Assembly (NCBI GenBank): GCA_017847725.1
Contig: JAGAXW010000006.1
Span: 1 to 64,000, forward strand
Direction of reading: 5' to 3'
DNA from: Prevotella sp.
Lineage (GTDB): Bacteria; Bacteroidota; Bacteroidia; Bacteroidales; Bacteroidaceae
DNA: 64,000 nucleotides
Positions within the stretch are counted from its first letter, which is position 1, and the number at the start of each line of letters is the position of its first letter. The translations under genes were made by a program, and so were the position numbers. The notes beneath the pieces were generated by a model. It was not told the origin of the DNA. It did not search any database and saw only the letters and a program-made list of their open reading frames with translations. This document shows, in pieces, positions 26,700 through 34,837 of this stretch.

Positions 26700-27449
26700 A
26701 TGATTAAAAAGATTCTGGTCTCACAACCAAAGCCATCCAGCGAGAAGTCACCCTACTATGACATCGCTACCAAATTTGACGTGGAGCTTGTCTTCCGCCC
26801 TTTCATCAAGGTCGAGGGGATTACCGCCAAGGATTTCCGTGCACAGAAAGTAAACATCCTGGACTATACGGCCATCGTCTTCACATCACGCCACGCCATC
26901 GACCACTTCTTCACACTGGCCAAGGAACTGCGTGTGGCCATCCCGGAGGACATGAAATACTTCTGCGTGACGGAGACCATTTCACTCTATATCCAGAAAT
27001 ACGTACAATATCGCAAGCGTAAGGTGTTCTTCGGCAGCACGGGAAAGATAGACGACCTGATCCCCACCATGGCCAAGCACAAGACAGAGAAATACCTCAT
27101 CCCCATGAGCGACGTCCATAACGACAGCGTGGCCCGGATGCTGGACGCCAAGAAGTTGCAACACAAGGAGTGCGTGATGTATCGCACCGTGAGTAACGAC
27201 TTCACCCCCGAGGAGGTGAAGAACTTCGACTACGACATGCTGATATTCTTCAGCCCCGCAGGTATCGAGTCGCTCACCAAGAACTTCCCCGACTTCGAGC
27301 AGGGCGACATCGCCATTGCCACCTTCGGTCCCGCCACCGCCAAAGCCGTCAAAGACGCTGGGCTCAGACTCGACCTGGAAGCACCCTCAGAGAAATACCC
27401 CTCCATGACCAGTGCGCTGCAGCAGTATCTGACAGAGAAGCAAGGCTGA
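26700..27449 (+). CDS. hemD: Uroporphyrinogen-III synthase
   Basis: The 249-aa protein has the HemD-like bilobed pattern. The N-terminal KKILVSQPKP, FTSRHAIDHFF and the C-terminal FFSPAGIESLTKNFP and IATFGPATAKAVKDAGL match the two-domain Rossmann-like fold that closes hydroxymethylbilane into uroporphyrinogen III. HemD is poorly conserved, but the DUF4271-hemD-rnpA-yidD context supports the call. Confidence 0.85.
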   Translation: MIKKILVSQPKPSSEKSPYYDIATKFDVELVFRPFIKVEGITAKDFRAQKVNILDYTAIVFTSRHAIDHFFTLAKELRVAIPEDMKYFCVTETISLYIQKYVQYRKRKVFFGSTGKIDDLIPTMAKHKTEKYLIPMSDVHNDSVARMLDAKKLQHKECVMYRTVSNDFTPEEVKNFDYDMLIFFSPAGIESLTKNFPDFEQGDIAIATFGPATAKAVKDAGLRLDLEAPSEKYPSMTSALQQYLTEKQG

Positions 27450-27464
27450 CACCTACCCGCCCGC

Positions 27465-27857
27465 ATGACAGCTCTCACATTCTGCAAACAGGAGCGCATG
27501 GTCAGCAGGCAGCTGATAGAGACGCTTTTCAGCGGGGAGCACAGCGCATCGATGGCCCGGTTCCCGCTCAGGGCCGTATACATGACCATCGACAGGCCCG
27601 AAGGGGCACAGACGCAGCCCGTGCAGCTGCTCGTCAGCGTATCCAAGAAGCGATTCAAGCACGCCGTCGACCGCAATCGGGTAAAGCGCCAGATCAGGGA
27701 GGCCTACAGACACCACAAGCAACTGCTGGGCAGTGCCCTGCCCGACGATAAGCAACTGCTGCTGGCACTGGTGTGGCTGACCAACGAACACAAGGCGACA
27801 AGCGACGTCGACGACAACGTCAGACGACTGATGGAACGAATCTCGGAGAAGCTATGA
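27465..27857 (+). CDS. rnpA: Ribonuclease P protein component
   Basis: The 130-aa basic protein carries the RnpA signature [13 protein letters not shown] near residue 70 and a KKRFKHAV strand before it. It binds the RNase P RNA and helps 5' processing of pre-tRNAs. Its last codons overlap the start of yidD by 4 nt (ATGA). Confidence 0.93.
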   Translation: MTALTFCKQERMVSRQLIETLFSGEHSASMARFPLRAVYMTIDRPEGAQTQPVQLLVSVSKKRFKHAVDRNRVKRQIREAYRHHKQLLGSALPDDKQLLLALVWLTNEHKATSDVDDNVRRLMERISEKL

Positions 27858-28096
27858 GCAGCATCATACACCTCATATCACGTGCCGTGGTAGCACTGCT
27901 TCTGCTGCCCATCCGCTTCTACCAGACCGTCATCTCACCACTCACGCCGCCGGCGTGCCGATTCACCCCCACCTGCAGCGAATACGCCCGGCAGGCACTC
28001 ATCAAGCACGGCCCCATCAAGGGACTGGGACTCGCCATCTGGAGAATACTGAGATGCAACCCGTGGGGAGGGTCGGGATACGACCCAGTGCCGTGA
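27854..28096 (+). CDS. yidD: Membrane protein insertion efficiency factor YidD
   Basis: The ATG at 27854 overlaps the rnpA stop and opens an 80-aa frame. The family motifs are [21 protein letters not shown] and then [28 protein letters not shown]. The three conserved Cys and the CNPW motif are intact. The N-terminal amphipathic segment sits at the inner membrane and assists YidC-dependent insertion. Confidence 0.93.
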   Translation: MSSIIHLISRAVVALLLLPIRFYQTVISPLTPPACRFTPTCSEYARQALIKHGPIKGLGLAIWRILRCNPWGGSGYDPVP

Positions 28097-28102
28097 GAAG
28101 CG

Positions 28103-28131
28103 TATAGAGTTTAGAGTTTAAAAGTTTAGAG
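28103..28131. repeat. Heptameric simple repeat upstream of tyrS
   Basis: Units TATAGAG, TTTAGAG, TTTAAAA and TTTAGAG lie between yidD and tyrS, with a 1-nt slip before the last. They resemble the heptamer repeats at 71-98 and 50164-50187 in organisation, not in sequence. Confidence 0.55.
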
Positions 28132-28144
28132 CTAAAAGATAACT

Positions 28145-29440
28145 ATGAAAAATTTTGTTGAAGAACTCCGCTGGCGCGGCATGCTGGCACAGATGATGCC
28201 AGGAACGGAAGAACTCCTGCAGAAGGAGATGGTGACGGCCTACCTGGGCACCGACCCGACGGCCGACTCGCTGCACATCGGACACCTCTGTGGCATCATG
28301 ATGCTGCGACACCTGCAGCGCTGCGGCCACAAGCCCGTCATTCTGGTGGGCGGTGCCACGGGTATGATTGGCGACCCCTCGGGCAAGTCGCAGGAGCGCA
28401 ACCTGCTGAACGACGAGACCCTGCGCCACAACCAGGAGTGCATCAAGCGCCAGGTGGCCAAATTCCTCGACTTCGAATCGAAGGACGAGAACGCCGCCGT
28501 CATGGTGAACAACTACGACTGGATGAAGGACTTCACCTTCCTCGACTTCGCACGCGAGGTGGGCAAGCACATCACCGTCAACTACATGATGGCCAAGGAG
28601 AGCGTACAGCAGCGACTGAACGGTACGGCACGCGACGGACTGTCGTTCACCGAGTTCACCTACCAGTTGCTGCAGGGCTACGACTTCCTGTACCTCTACC
28701 AGCACTACGGCGTGAAGCTGCAGCTGGGCGGCAACGACCAGTGGGGCAACATGACCACGGGCACGGAACTGATACGCCGCACCCTGGGCAACGACGTGGA
28801 GACCTTCGCCCTGACCTGCCCGCTCATCACCAAGAGCGACGGCAAGAAGTTCGGCAAGACGGAGAGCGGCAACATCTGGCTCGACCCGCAGCGCACCACG
28901 CCCTACCGCTTCTACCAGTTCTGGCTGAACGTGAGCGACGACGACGCCGAGCGCTACATCAAGATATTCACCTCGCTCGAGAAAGACGTCATCGACGCCC
29001 TCGTCGAGGAGCACAAGCAGGACCCCGGACGCCGCGTGCTGCAGAAGCGACTGGCCGAGGAGGTCACCACGATGGTGCACTCGAAGGAGGCCCTCGACAC
29101 CGCCATCGAGGCTTCGAACATCCTCTTCGGTAAGTCGACCAAGGAGGGACTGGAGAAGCTCGACGAGCAGACCTTCCTCGACGTGTTCGACGGCGTGCCC
29201 CAGTTTGAAGTCGCCAAGGACAGTCTGAACCAGCCCGCCATCGAACTGCTGACCACCGTGGCTCCCGTATTCCCCTCGAAGGGCGAGATGCGCAAGATGG
29301 TACAGGGAGGCGGCGTCAGCCTGAACAAGGAGAAACTGACCGACCAGAACCGCGTGGTGACGGCCGACGACCTCATCGACGGCAAGTATCTGCTGGCCCA
29401 GAAGGGCAAGAAAAACTACTTCCTGCTCGTCGTGAAATGA
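28145..29440 (+). CDS. tyrS: Tyrosyl-tRNA synthetase
   Basis: The 431-aa class I synthetase charges tRNA-Tyr. The HIGH motif is [10 protein letters not shown] near residue 35. The KMSKS-equivalent is KKFGKTESG near residue 240, with GGNDQWGN before it. A C-terminal S4-type RNA-binding domain begins near [17 protein letters not shown]. It closes the metK-to-tyrS cluster. Confidence 0.97.
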   Translation: MKNFVEELRWRGMLAQMMPGTEELLQKEMVTAYLGTDPTADSLHIGHLCGIMMLRHLQRCGHKPVILVGGATGMIGDPSGKSQERNLLNDETLRHNQECIKRQVAKFLDFESKDENAAVMVNNYDWMKDFTFLDFAREVGKHITVNYMMAKESVQQRLNGTARDGLSFTEFTYQLLQGYDFLYLYQHYGVKLQLGGNDQWGNMTTGTELIRRTLGNDVETFALTCPLITKSDGKKFGKTESGNIWLDPQRTTPYRFYQFWLNVSDDDAERYIKIFTSLEKDVIDALVEEHKQDPGRRVLQKRLAEEVTTMVHSKEALDTAIEASNILFGKSTKEGLEKLDEQTFLDVFDGVPQFEVAKDSLNQPAIELLTTVAPVFPSKGEMRKMVQGGGVSLNKEKLTDQNRVVTADDLIDGKYLLAQKGKKNYFLLVVK

Positions 29441-29446
29441 AAATGA

Positions 29447-29483
29447 ATATGAAAAATTTGGCCGTGTGCCAAATTTTTCATAT
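29447..29483. terminator. tyrS terminator hairpin overlapping the tRNA-Gln promoter
   Basis: ATATGAAAAATTTGGC (29447-29462) and its exact complement (29468-29483) enclose a 5-nt loop. The left arm contains TTTG (29457-29460), and 20 nt further TATCTTTG (29481-29488) makes the tRNA promoter. The same bases therefore probably serve both as terminator and promoter. Confidence 0.7.
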
Positions 29484-29488
29484 CTTTG
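29457..29488 (+). promoter_or_regulatory. tRNA-Gln promoter
   Basis: TTTG, a 20-nt spacer and TATCTTTG end 10 bases upstream of the mature tRNA. Confidence 0.75.
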
Positions 29489-29497
29489 CACCCGCAT

Positions 29498-29568
29498 TGT
29501 CCAATGGTGTAATGGTAGCACAACAGGTTTTGGTTCTGTTTGTGGTGGTTCGAATCCGCCTTGGACAA
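29498..29568 (+). tRNA. tRNA-Gln (anticodon TTG)
   Basis: A 71-nt cloverleaf has a perfect acceptor stem TGTCCAA/TTGGACA and discriminator A. The anticodon arm is ACAGG-TTTTGGT-TCTGT (one G-T pair), giving anticodon TTG, and the T arm contains GGTTCGAATCC. CCA is not encoded. The 3' end from 29553 is the left attachment site of the integrated element. Confidence 0.95.
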
Positions 29569-29569
29569 C
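29553..29569. other. attL: left attachment site in the tRNA-Gln 3' end
   Basis: AATCCGCCTTGGACAAC occurs here within the tRNA T-stem and acceptor and again at 40100-40116. The flanking bases differ on both sides, so the exact identity is 17 bp. Confidence 0.9.
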
Positions 29570-29579
29570 TTTTTAACAC

Positions 29580-29606
29580 AAGGAAGTCGATAAGGCTTCC
29601 TTTTTT
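29580..29606 (+). terminator. Terminator just inside the left end of the element
   Basis: AAGGAAG (29580-29586) pairs with CTTCCTT (29596-29602), followed by a T run. After integration it can replace the original tRNA-Gln terminator, now displaced beyond attR. Confidence 0.65.
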
Positions 29607-29755
29607 GATGCCCTGACTGACAACGACTTGCAGATGTAACTTGTTGATTGTTAGTTTTCTAAGGAAATTCCATACCTCTAAGACGTTCTCATTGTGATGC
29701 ATGGGAGTGTATGTCAATACATTATTTTTTAATTATAATAATATTAGAGGTGATT

Positions 29756-30019
29756 ATGGAAAAGCAATTGGAAAACCGAAAAGTGACAGAGCAGGACACA
29801 GTCCTGTTGCTTGGAGCGTCTGAGTGTCGTAAAAACATTCAGGAGTGCATCAACAATCTTGGTGAGGTGCTCAATGAATTTGTGGTTAAAGAATCACTCG
29901 ACGACCCTGATACTCTTGGATGGATGTCAAGGTATGTCGCTGAAACAAGAATGTTTCTTGCGACTCTAAAAAGTGACCTGAGTCTCAGCGACAATAGGCA
30001 GCAGAAGCCAGAGAATTGA
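29756..30019 (+). CDS. Hypothetical protein of the mobile element (87 aa)
   Basis: The ATG at 29756 follows AGAGGTG and opens an 87-aa soluble frame, MEKQLENRKVTEQDTVLLLG onward. It is rich in helix-forming residues with no recognised motif. An earlier in-frame start at 29711 would add a hydrophobic stretch but lacks a ribosome site. It is the first gene inside the element. A regulatory role is possible but unproven. Confidence 0.6.
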   Translation: MEKQLENRKVTEQDTVLLLGASECRKNIQECINNLGEVLNEFVVKESLDDPDTLGWMSRYVAETRMFLATLKSDLSLSDNRQQKPEN

Positions 30020-30073
30020 AAGATGCACAAAACAAGAAAAATGTGCAATTTTTGGCCATTTTACGATGGTTTT

Positions 30074-30097
30074 GGTCTTAAAATAGTTAATTCAAGA
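30074..30097. repeat. 24-bp repeat, copy upstream of the xis-int genes
   Basis: The sequence, which starts GGTCTTAAAATAGTT and ends AATTCAAGA, is found again as its exact reverse complement at 36591-36614. It lies 76 bases before the excisionase-like gene and is itself an imperfect dyad. Confidence 0.75.
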
Positions 30098-30172
30098 CTT
30101 TATAACTCTCAAATTCTTGCGTGAAAAGAGATTTTAGTTTCTTTGCAACAAAAAACCAAAAAGTGTTAGTGT

Positions 30173-30439
30173 ATGACGAAGAATGAAATGAATCTTTTGG
30201 CCACCATGGTGGCAGAGACAGTAGTACAGAAACTGAAGGGCGCGCGCATAAGCGAGGCAGAGTACGTCGACACCAAAGAGGCTGCACGCATTCTGGGTGT
30301 AAGCGAAACTTATATGAGATTCCTCAAACAGGAGTACCCTGATAAGTATCCCACCATCAAAAAAGGCAATACACCCCAAGGTCGGGTTCTTTTCCGCCGA
30401 GATGCATTACTAAAGGACTTTAGACCTGAAACAACATGA
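30173..30439 (+). CDS. Excisionase-like helix-turn-helix protein
   Basis: The 88-aa protein has an HTH_17/MerR-like winged helix in residues 30-85. YVDTKEAARILGVSETYMRFL is followed by the wing region GRVLFRRDALLKDF. Proteins of this kind next to tyrosine integrases act as recombination directionality factors or regulators. It overlaps the integrase start by 4 nt. Confidence 0.75.
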   Translation: MTKNEMNLLATMVAETVVQKLKGARISEAEYVDTKEAARILGVSETYMRFLKQEYPDKYPTIKKGNTPQGRVLFRRDALLKDFRPETT

Positions 30440-31602
30440 GAGGAATTATAAGACTTCCCATCCTAACTATTATATATAATAGGTATAAAACAGCTTCACC
30501 ATCGAGAAATGCCGTGGTGGAGCTGAGAATTGCCTACAACAAGAAACAAAAATACTTGTCTACAGGCATTTTCCTTCTTCCTAAAGAGTGGGATGACCGC
30601 AATCGGTGTATAATCAACAGGACGGATGCCGCTATCTTGAATAAGACACTTGACAAGTTGGTGAATGAGGTTCGTCAGGTCATATATGACATGATAGACG
30701 AAGGTCGCATCGACATCTTTGCTGTTCCTGCCCGAATGCAAGCTAAGAAAAGACGTACCATTACTTTTCTGGAATTCTGCCAGGAACGTGCCACGATACG
30801 CAAGTACGGCCTTTCTCTCCTCCGTCAGAAGGCATGGGATCGCATCGTCAACTTTCTTAGCGACTATGGGAAGTTCGGCAGTTTTGGCGATGTAAACGAA
30901 CCGCATATTATGGAACTTGACCGGTACCTGATAAAAAAGAAGATGATGCCCAGTAGCCGCTGGAATAATTACCATCGGTTCCTCAACAGCTTTATCATCG
31001 ATGCTCAGAAGGAGGGACTGATGCTATACAATCCTTATGACCGCATCCGGATAGAGCGTGGTGATGACAGTGAGGCCATCAACAAGTACCTTACCAGCGA
31101 GGAACTGCAGCTGTTGCGTAATGCCGTCCTGACTGATGTCAAGCAAGACAGGGCGCGTGACCTCTTTGTGTTTAGCTGCTACACTTGTTTGAGCTATGTC
31201 GACCTCCAGGCATTCGATATGAAGAACGTCAAGGAGCGTGACGGTGCGAAAATCTACGAAGGTCATCGTGGCAAGACCTCTGTAGAGTTCACCATTCCCT
31301 TGCTCCAGCCTGCTCTGGATATCATTGAGAAGTATGGTGGGAAGCTGCCTGTCTATAGCAACCAGCGCTACAACCAACATCTTCATGATGTGGTGGAAGC
31401 CGTGGGCATCACAAAGCCCATCACGACGCACTGGGCACGCCATACGGGTGCTACCATCCTGCTTAATGCCGGTGTCCCGATGGATGTCATTGCCAGGATA
31501 GGTGGCTGGAAGGACACCAAAGTCCTGCGGCATATCTATGCAAAGATGCACCCAGAGACAGTGGTTGCAGCGGTTACCGAAATAGAGGACAAACTTAAGT
31601 AA
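30436..31602 (+). CDS. int: Tyrosine-type site-specific integrase
   Basis: The 388-aa recombinase has the Bacteroidota arm-binding (Arm-DNA-bind_5-like) N-terminus, a SAM-like core-binding domain (about 110-200) and a catalytic domain. THWARHTGATILLNAG supplies His and the second Arg. IGGWKDTKVLRHIYAK supplies Trp in the His/Trp position and the nucleophile Tyr. Where most relatives have the first catalytic Arg (TGLRYSD), this one reads TCLSYVDL with Ser, as described for IntDOT of CTnDOT. It should integrate the element at tRNA-Gln. Confidence 0.92.
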   Translation: MRGIIRLPILTIIYNRYKTASPSRNAVVELRIAYNKKQKYLSTGIFLLPKEWDDRNRCIINRTDAAILNKTLDKLVNEVRQVIYDMIDEGRIDIFAVPARMQAKKRRTITFLEFCQERATIRKYGLSLLRQKAWDRIVNFLSDYGKFGSFGDVNEPHIMELDRYLIKKKMMPSSRWNNYHRFLNSFIIDAQKEGLMLYNPYDRIRIERGDDSEAINKYLTSEELQLLRNAVLTDVKQDRARDLFVFSCYTCLSYVDLQAFDMKNVKERDGAKIYEGHRGKTSVEFTIPLLQPALDIIEKYGGKLPVYSNQRYNQHLHDVVEAVGITKPITTHWARHTGATILLNAGVPMDVIARIGGWKDTKVLRHIYAKMHPETVVAAVTEIEDKLK

Positions 31603-31612
31603 TAGTGAAGAT

Positions 31613-31876
31613 ATGAATGAGAAAACATATGTAATTGCCATCGACGGTGATGAACAGTTCCGTACGACGAACCGAGGACAGGCCAAAGCTGTCTACAACT
31701 TGGTTGACGAGCAATATGAGCGTAGCGTCGACGGTCTGAAAAAGCAGCTCATTGAACTGGCTGATGACGGTTTCAATGGAAAGGTGCTCTGTGAGGACAC
31801 CATTCATTGTCCTCAGGCAGATCAAGTCGAAGAACTGGAAGACGATATACCCCAGTCTCGTGGGTGGCATAGATAA
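31613..31876 (+). CDS. Hypothetical acidic protein after the integrase (87 aa)
   Basis: It starts 10 nt after the integrase stop with MNEKTYVIAIDGDEQFRTTNRGQ. It is acidic, with a helical middle region (VYNLVDEQYERSVDGLKKQLIEL) and an acidic C-terminus. I recognise no family. Its place suggests cotranscription with the integrase. Confidence 0.6.
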   Translation: MNEKTYVIAIDGDEQFRTTNRGQAKAVYNLVDEQYERSVDGLKKQLIELADDGFNGKVLCEDTIHCPQADQVEELEDDIPQSRGWHR

Positions 31877-31911
31877 CGGGTAAAAAGAAAAAGATATGGG
31901 AGCACGACCAC

Positions 31912-31990
31912 CATAAAAAAAGAAAGTCCCGGACATTGCTGTTCGGGAATGGGTTCGGAAATAAAACCGCGTAACTTTCTACCTTCGACA
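31912..31990 (-). ncRNA. Candidate small RNA between the integrase and helicase modules
   Basis: A minus-strand -7 box TACCTTTG (31994-32001), with a weak CTTG -33 about 20 nt away, points to a start near 31988. About 60 nt on, a stem (31927-31934 with 31941-31948, one wobble) is followed on this strand by a T-rich run at 31912-31926. No open frame of note exists. It would be transcribed away from the helicase gene. The evidence is promoter plus terminator only. Confidence 0.35.
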
Positions 31991-32071
31991 GGGCAAAGGT
32001 ACACATAATTTCCGAATCCACCAAGTTTTTTGCGAACTTATTCGGTTTTTAACATAATATAATTGGAAATT

Positions 32072-33283
32072 ATGGAAAATAATGATGAAAAGTTCCTGCG
32101 TATAGGAACACAGATATATTTGAAAGAGATTAATCCGTCAGGTCAGGAACAATTGTTGCCATGGTCGACTTCTGCCATATATCAAGACTACGGGAAAGAC
32201 CGTGGTAATGAGATTATCAGCCATATGCCCAAATACGTTGGTTGGGCGAACGAACCATCCCACACTGACTATCAGCCGATCATTGGTAAGTGGCTCAACC
32301 TTTATCAGGCGTTACCCTACGAGCCACGTTCCGGTGCAGACTTCCCCAATATCCAGTTGTTTCTGCAGCACATCTTTGGAAATCTCTATCATTTAGGGCT
32401 TGACTATCTCCAGCTACTATATCTTCAGCCAAAGCAGAAACTACCTATTCTGATGCTGGTGTCAAAAGAGAGAAATACTGGTAAGTCAACCTTCCTTAAA
32501 TTCTTGAAAGCGATTTACGGTGCGAATGCGACATTTAACACCAACGAAGATTTTAAGTCGCAGTTTAATTCTGACTGGGCAAATAAGCTGCTCATTATGG
32601 TCGACGAAGCGTTTCTCGATAAGGTGGAATACACAGAACGGCTGAAGAACCTAAGCACGGCAACCATCTATAAGGCTGAGGCTAAAGGCAAAGACCGTAT
32701 AGAGTGTGACTTTCACGGGAAATTCATCCTCTGTAGCAACAATGTGGAGCGTCCTGTTATTATCGAGCCTGGGGAGACACGCTTCTGGGTGATTCAGGTA
32801 GCAAAGCTTAAGAGTGATGATACCCAACTGCTCGATAAGATGATATATGAGATACCGGCATTTCTTGATTTCCTTGCGCATAGGGAAATGTCCACGAAAT
32901 GCTTTTCTCGTATGTGGTTCTCTTTTGACGATTACCACACCAGGGCACTTGATCGCATCATTGCCAGCAACCGTAGCCGATTAGAACAGCAGATAGCTTA
33001 TGTCTTGGTTGATATTATGGAAAGTTATAGGCTTGATACTATTGACATTTGTCTCAGGGACATATATGCTATTCTTATGTTTCGGGGATGTGCTGGACGT
33101 TATGAACTGGAGGAACGAAATATTAAAAGGGTTCTACAGAATTCGTGGGACCTCACACCTGTTGGAAATGGCCTAACTTATACCAGATATATGCCAAGCG
33201 GTACACAATCAGGTGAATATACTCCCGTCAAAGCTATTGGACGATATTATACTATCAGATATGATTTTATCAAAAATATTTGA
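32072..33283 (+). CDS. Primase-helicase family protein (SF3-like, DUF5906-type)
   Basis: The 403-aa protein has a Walker A motif SKERNTGKSTFLKF near residue 136. A Walker B-like segment KLLIMVDEAFL comes near 175, then HGKFILCSNN with the Asn of sensor 1 and GETRFWVIQV. This is the pattern of phage and plasmid replicative SF3/DUF5906 helicases. I chose the ATG at 32072 over a TTG at 32063. With the Toprim gene and the origin-like array downstream it forms a replication module. Confidence 0.8.
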   Translation: MENNDEKFLRIGTQIYLKEINPSGQEQLLPWSTSAIYQDYGKDRGNEIISHMPKYVGWANEPSHTDYQPIIGKWLNLYQALPYEPRSGADFPNIQLFLQHIFGNLYHLGLDYLQLLYLQPKQKLPILMLVSKERNTGKSTFLKFLKAIYGANATFNTNEDFKSQFNSDWANKLLIMVDEAFLDKVEYTERLKNLSTATIYKAEAKGKDRIECDFHGKFILCSNNVERPVIIEPGETRFWVIQVAKLKSDDTQLLDKMIYEIPAFLDFLAHREMSTKCFSRMWFSFDDYHTRALDRIIASNRSRLEQQIAYVLVDIMESYRLDTIDICLRDIYAILMFRGCAGRYELEERNIKRVLQNSWDLTPVGNGLTYTRYMPSGTQSGEYTPVKAIGRYYTIRYDFIKNI

Positions 33284-33321
33284 CATGGGTTTTCCCAAAC
33301 CGAATATTTCTGTAAAAAACC

Positions 33322-33506
33322 TGTTGAAATTGTTGAATTTGTTGAGGGGCTGTAAATCAACAAGTTACAAGTCAAAAACTCTCAACAATCTCAACAGATT
33401 CAACAAACTACCCTATTTCTTAAAAAATGTAAACCTTATTTTGTTGAGAGTGTTGAGAGTCAACTTTTTAAAAATCAATAAATTAACTCTACTCAACAGC
33501 TCAACA
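33322..33506. repeat. Phased TGTTGA iteron array, candidate replication origin
   Basis: Eleven copies of TGTTGA lie in 185 bp, in clusters of alternating orientation. Plus copies start at 33322, 33331 and 33340; minus copies at 33357, 33382, 33391 and 33400; plus copies at 33442 and 33451; minus copies at 33493 and 33501. Within clusters the period is 9 nt, and 8 nt in the last. The array is AT-rich and lies between the helicase and primase genes. The overlapping 111-codon frame (33213-33548) is judged not to be a gene. Confidence 0.75.
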
Positions 33507-33576
33507 CTTTTTTGGTCGCAATTTCAGAAAACGACGTATCGGAAATAAAAAATATTTACTGATAAAAGAAAAAAGG

Positions 33577-34434
33577 ATGACTACACAGATAAAAGAGATC
33601 AAGGAGAAATACACCTGCCTGGACTACCTCGGCCAGCCAGTGAAAAGAACTGCTCACGGTTTCTTGTACCGGGCACCATGGAGAACGGACACCCACCCAT
33701 CACTGTCTGTCACAGAGAACGGCAGGGGATGGCATGATATGGCCACAGGTGAACACGGCAGCGTCATCGACTTGGTTATGCGATGCCTGAATACTACAGA
33801 CATTGTGCGGGCATGTGAAGAACTGGAGCGTAGCAACCCATCTTTTTCTTTTTCCCAGCCACTCTTAGAGGAGAACGGGGAAAAGAAGAAAGAAGGTGGC
33901 TTTACGAGGTTCGAGGTGACGAAGCTGCAGTCAAAAGGGCTATTCGCCTACCTCTATCAGCGCAAAGTGTACATTGACATTGCCAAGCAGTTCCTTCAGG
34001 AGGCTCACTACTCCTTCCGGCAAGGTGATGATAGTTATCTATATGCCCTGGCATACCCGAATGACAAAGGCGGCTACGAGCTGCGCAGCAGCAAATATAA
34101 GGGTGGTACCAGCCCCAAGGGTATAACTACCCATTGGCATATCGATGGTGCTCCCGTCGTGGTGTTCGAAGGGTTCTTTGATATGCTTTCGTTTGTCACC
34201 CTCTGCGGAGGTGTGAAGCACAATTATATCGTCCTTAATAGCATCGTCAATGTGGATGCCGCCATAGATGCAATTGCAGGACGATGTAGGACAACTTATC
34301 TCTGCCTTGACAATGACGATGCCGGCATGGATGCAACCCAGAAAATTCAAAATGCAATTGCATCCGCAGTTGACATACGACACCACTTCGCCCCTTTTAA
34401 AGACGTGAATGATTATCTTATGAACAAAAAGTAA
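33577..34434 (+). CDS. Toprim-domain primase-like protein
   Basis: The 285-aa protein has an N-terminal region like the primase zinc-binding domain (RAPWRTDTHPSLSVTENGRGWHDMATGEHG) but without the zinc cysteines. The Toprim domain from about residue 185 has VVVFEGFFDMLSF (catalytic Glu) and TTYLCLDNDDAGMDATQKI (DxD). It probably primes replication of the excised element or its transferred strand. The C-terminal part contains two GCAATTGC palindromes. Confidence 0.85.
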   Translation: MTTQIKEIKEKYTCLDYLGQPVKRTAHGFLYRAPWRTDTHPSLSVTENGRGWHDMATGEHGSVIDLVMRCLNTTDIVRACEELERSNPSFSFSQPLLEENGEKKKEGGFTRFEVTKLQSKGLFAYLYQRKVYIDIAKQFLQEAHYSFRQGDDSYLYALAYPNDKGGYELRSSKYKGGTSPKGITTHWHIDGAPVVVFEGFFDMLSFVTLCGGVKHNYIVLNSIVNVDAAIDAIAGRCRTTYLCLDNDDAGMDATQKIQNAIASAVDIRHHFAPFKDVNDYLMNKK

Positions 34435-34748
34435 AAAGCAATTGCAAATGGACGAAAAGAAGAAGCGCAATAATGCCACAATCACCTTTAGCGACAAGGC
34501 TCAGAAGGAAAAGCTACTCCTGCAGTTGAACTCGATGCAATTGCAAAATCTGATGCCTAAGAGTACGCGAGGCAGGGACTGTCAGATGGTCATCTGGGCG
34601 ATTGACTATCTGTACAACCTTGCTGTCAGGGGCAAGATCCGTGTCCAGGTGCCGATGTTCGAGGAAGACAGTCAAGAGAAGTACCAGTTGATTGATGAAA
34701 TAGAGAGGCTGAAAAAGCAATTGCATTGCCAAGATGAAATGCAATTGC
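34270..34748. repeat. Six GCAATTGC palindromes
   Basis: Exact copies start at 34270, 34354, 34438, 34537, 34717 and 34741. Most extend to TGCAATTGCA or AGCAATTGCA. They span the end of the Toprim gene, the 13-bp gap and the next gene, and are read in different codon frames in the two genes (AIA versus QLQ). The DNA rather than the peptide therefore appears to be conserved. Confidence 0.75.
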
Positions 34749-34837
34749 AAATTCAACGTCTAAAGGATCGTGTAAGAGAACTGGAGTGCCTGGAGGAGAG
34801 TTATGTAGACACGATAAACCGGCTAAAGAAGCGATAG
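34448..34837 (+). CDS. Small coiled-coil protein, possible mobilization accessory factor
   Basis: The 129-aa protein has a basic N-terminus (MDEKKKRNNATITFSDKAQK), a middle region of short helices and a coiled-coil C-terminus (about 78-129, IERLKKQL to INRLKKR). The N-terminal half could be a ribbon-helix-helix-like DNA binder. That would fit a relaxosome or replication accessory protein acting on the palindromes that lie inside its own gene. The ATG at 34448 is preferred to a TTG at 34442 that lies within a palindrome. Its stop abuts that of the convergent relaxase. Confidence 0.6.
   Translation: MDEKKKRNNATITFSDKAQKEKLLLQLNSMQLQNLMPKSTRGRDCQMVIWAIDYLYNLAVRGKIRVQVPMFEEDSQEKYQLIDEIERLKKQLHCQDEMQLQIQRLKDRVRELECLEESYVDTINRLKKR

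Noticed and set aside
33322-33506. CRISPR array reading of the TGTTGA repeats
   Set aside because: Units are 6-9 bp with no spacers of 25-40 bp and invert orientation; no cas genes are present. No CRISPR was found elsewhere in the window.
33213-33548. 111-codon frame over the TGTTGA array
   Set aside because: It overlaps the helicase 3' end by 71 nt, has no ribosome site, and its Leu/Asn-rich sequence is a by-product of the 9-nt repeats. The strand inversion of the repeats is not expected of a coding repeat.
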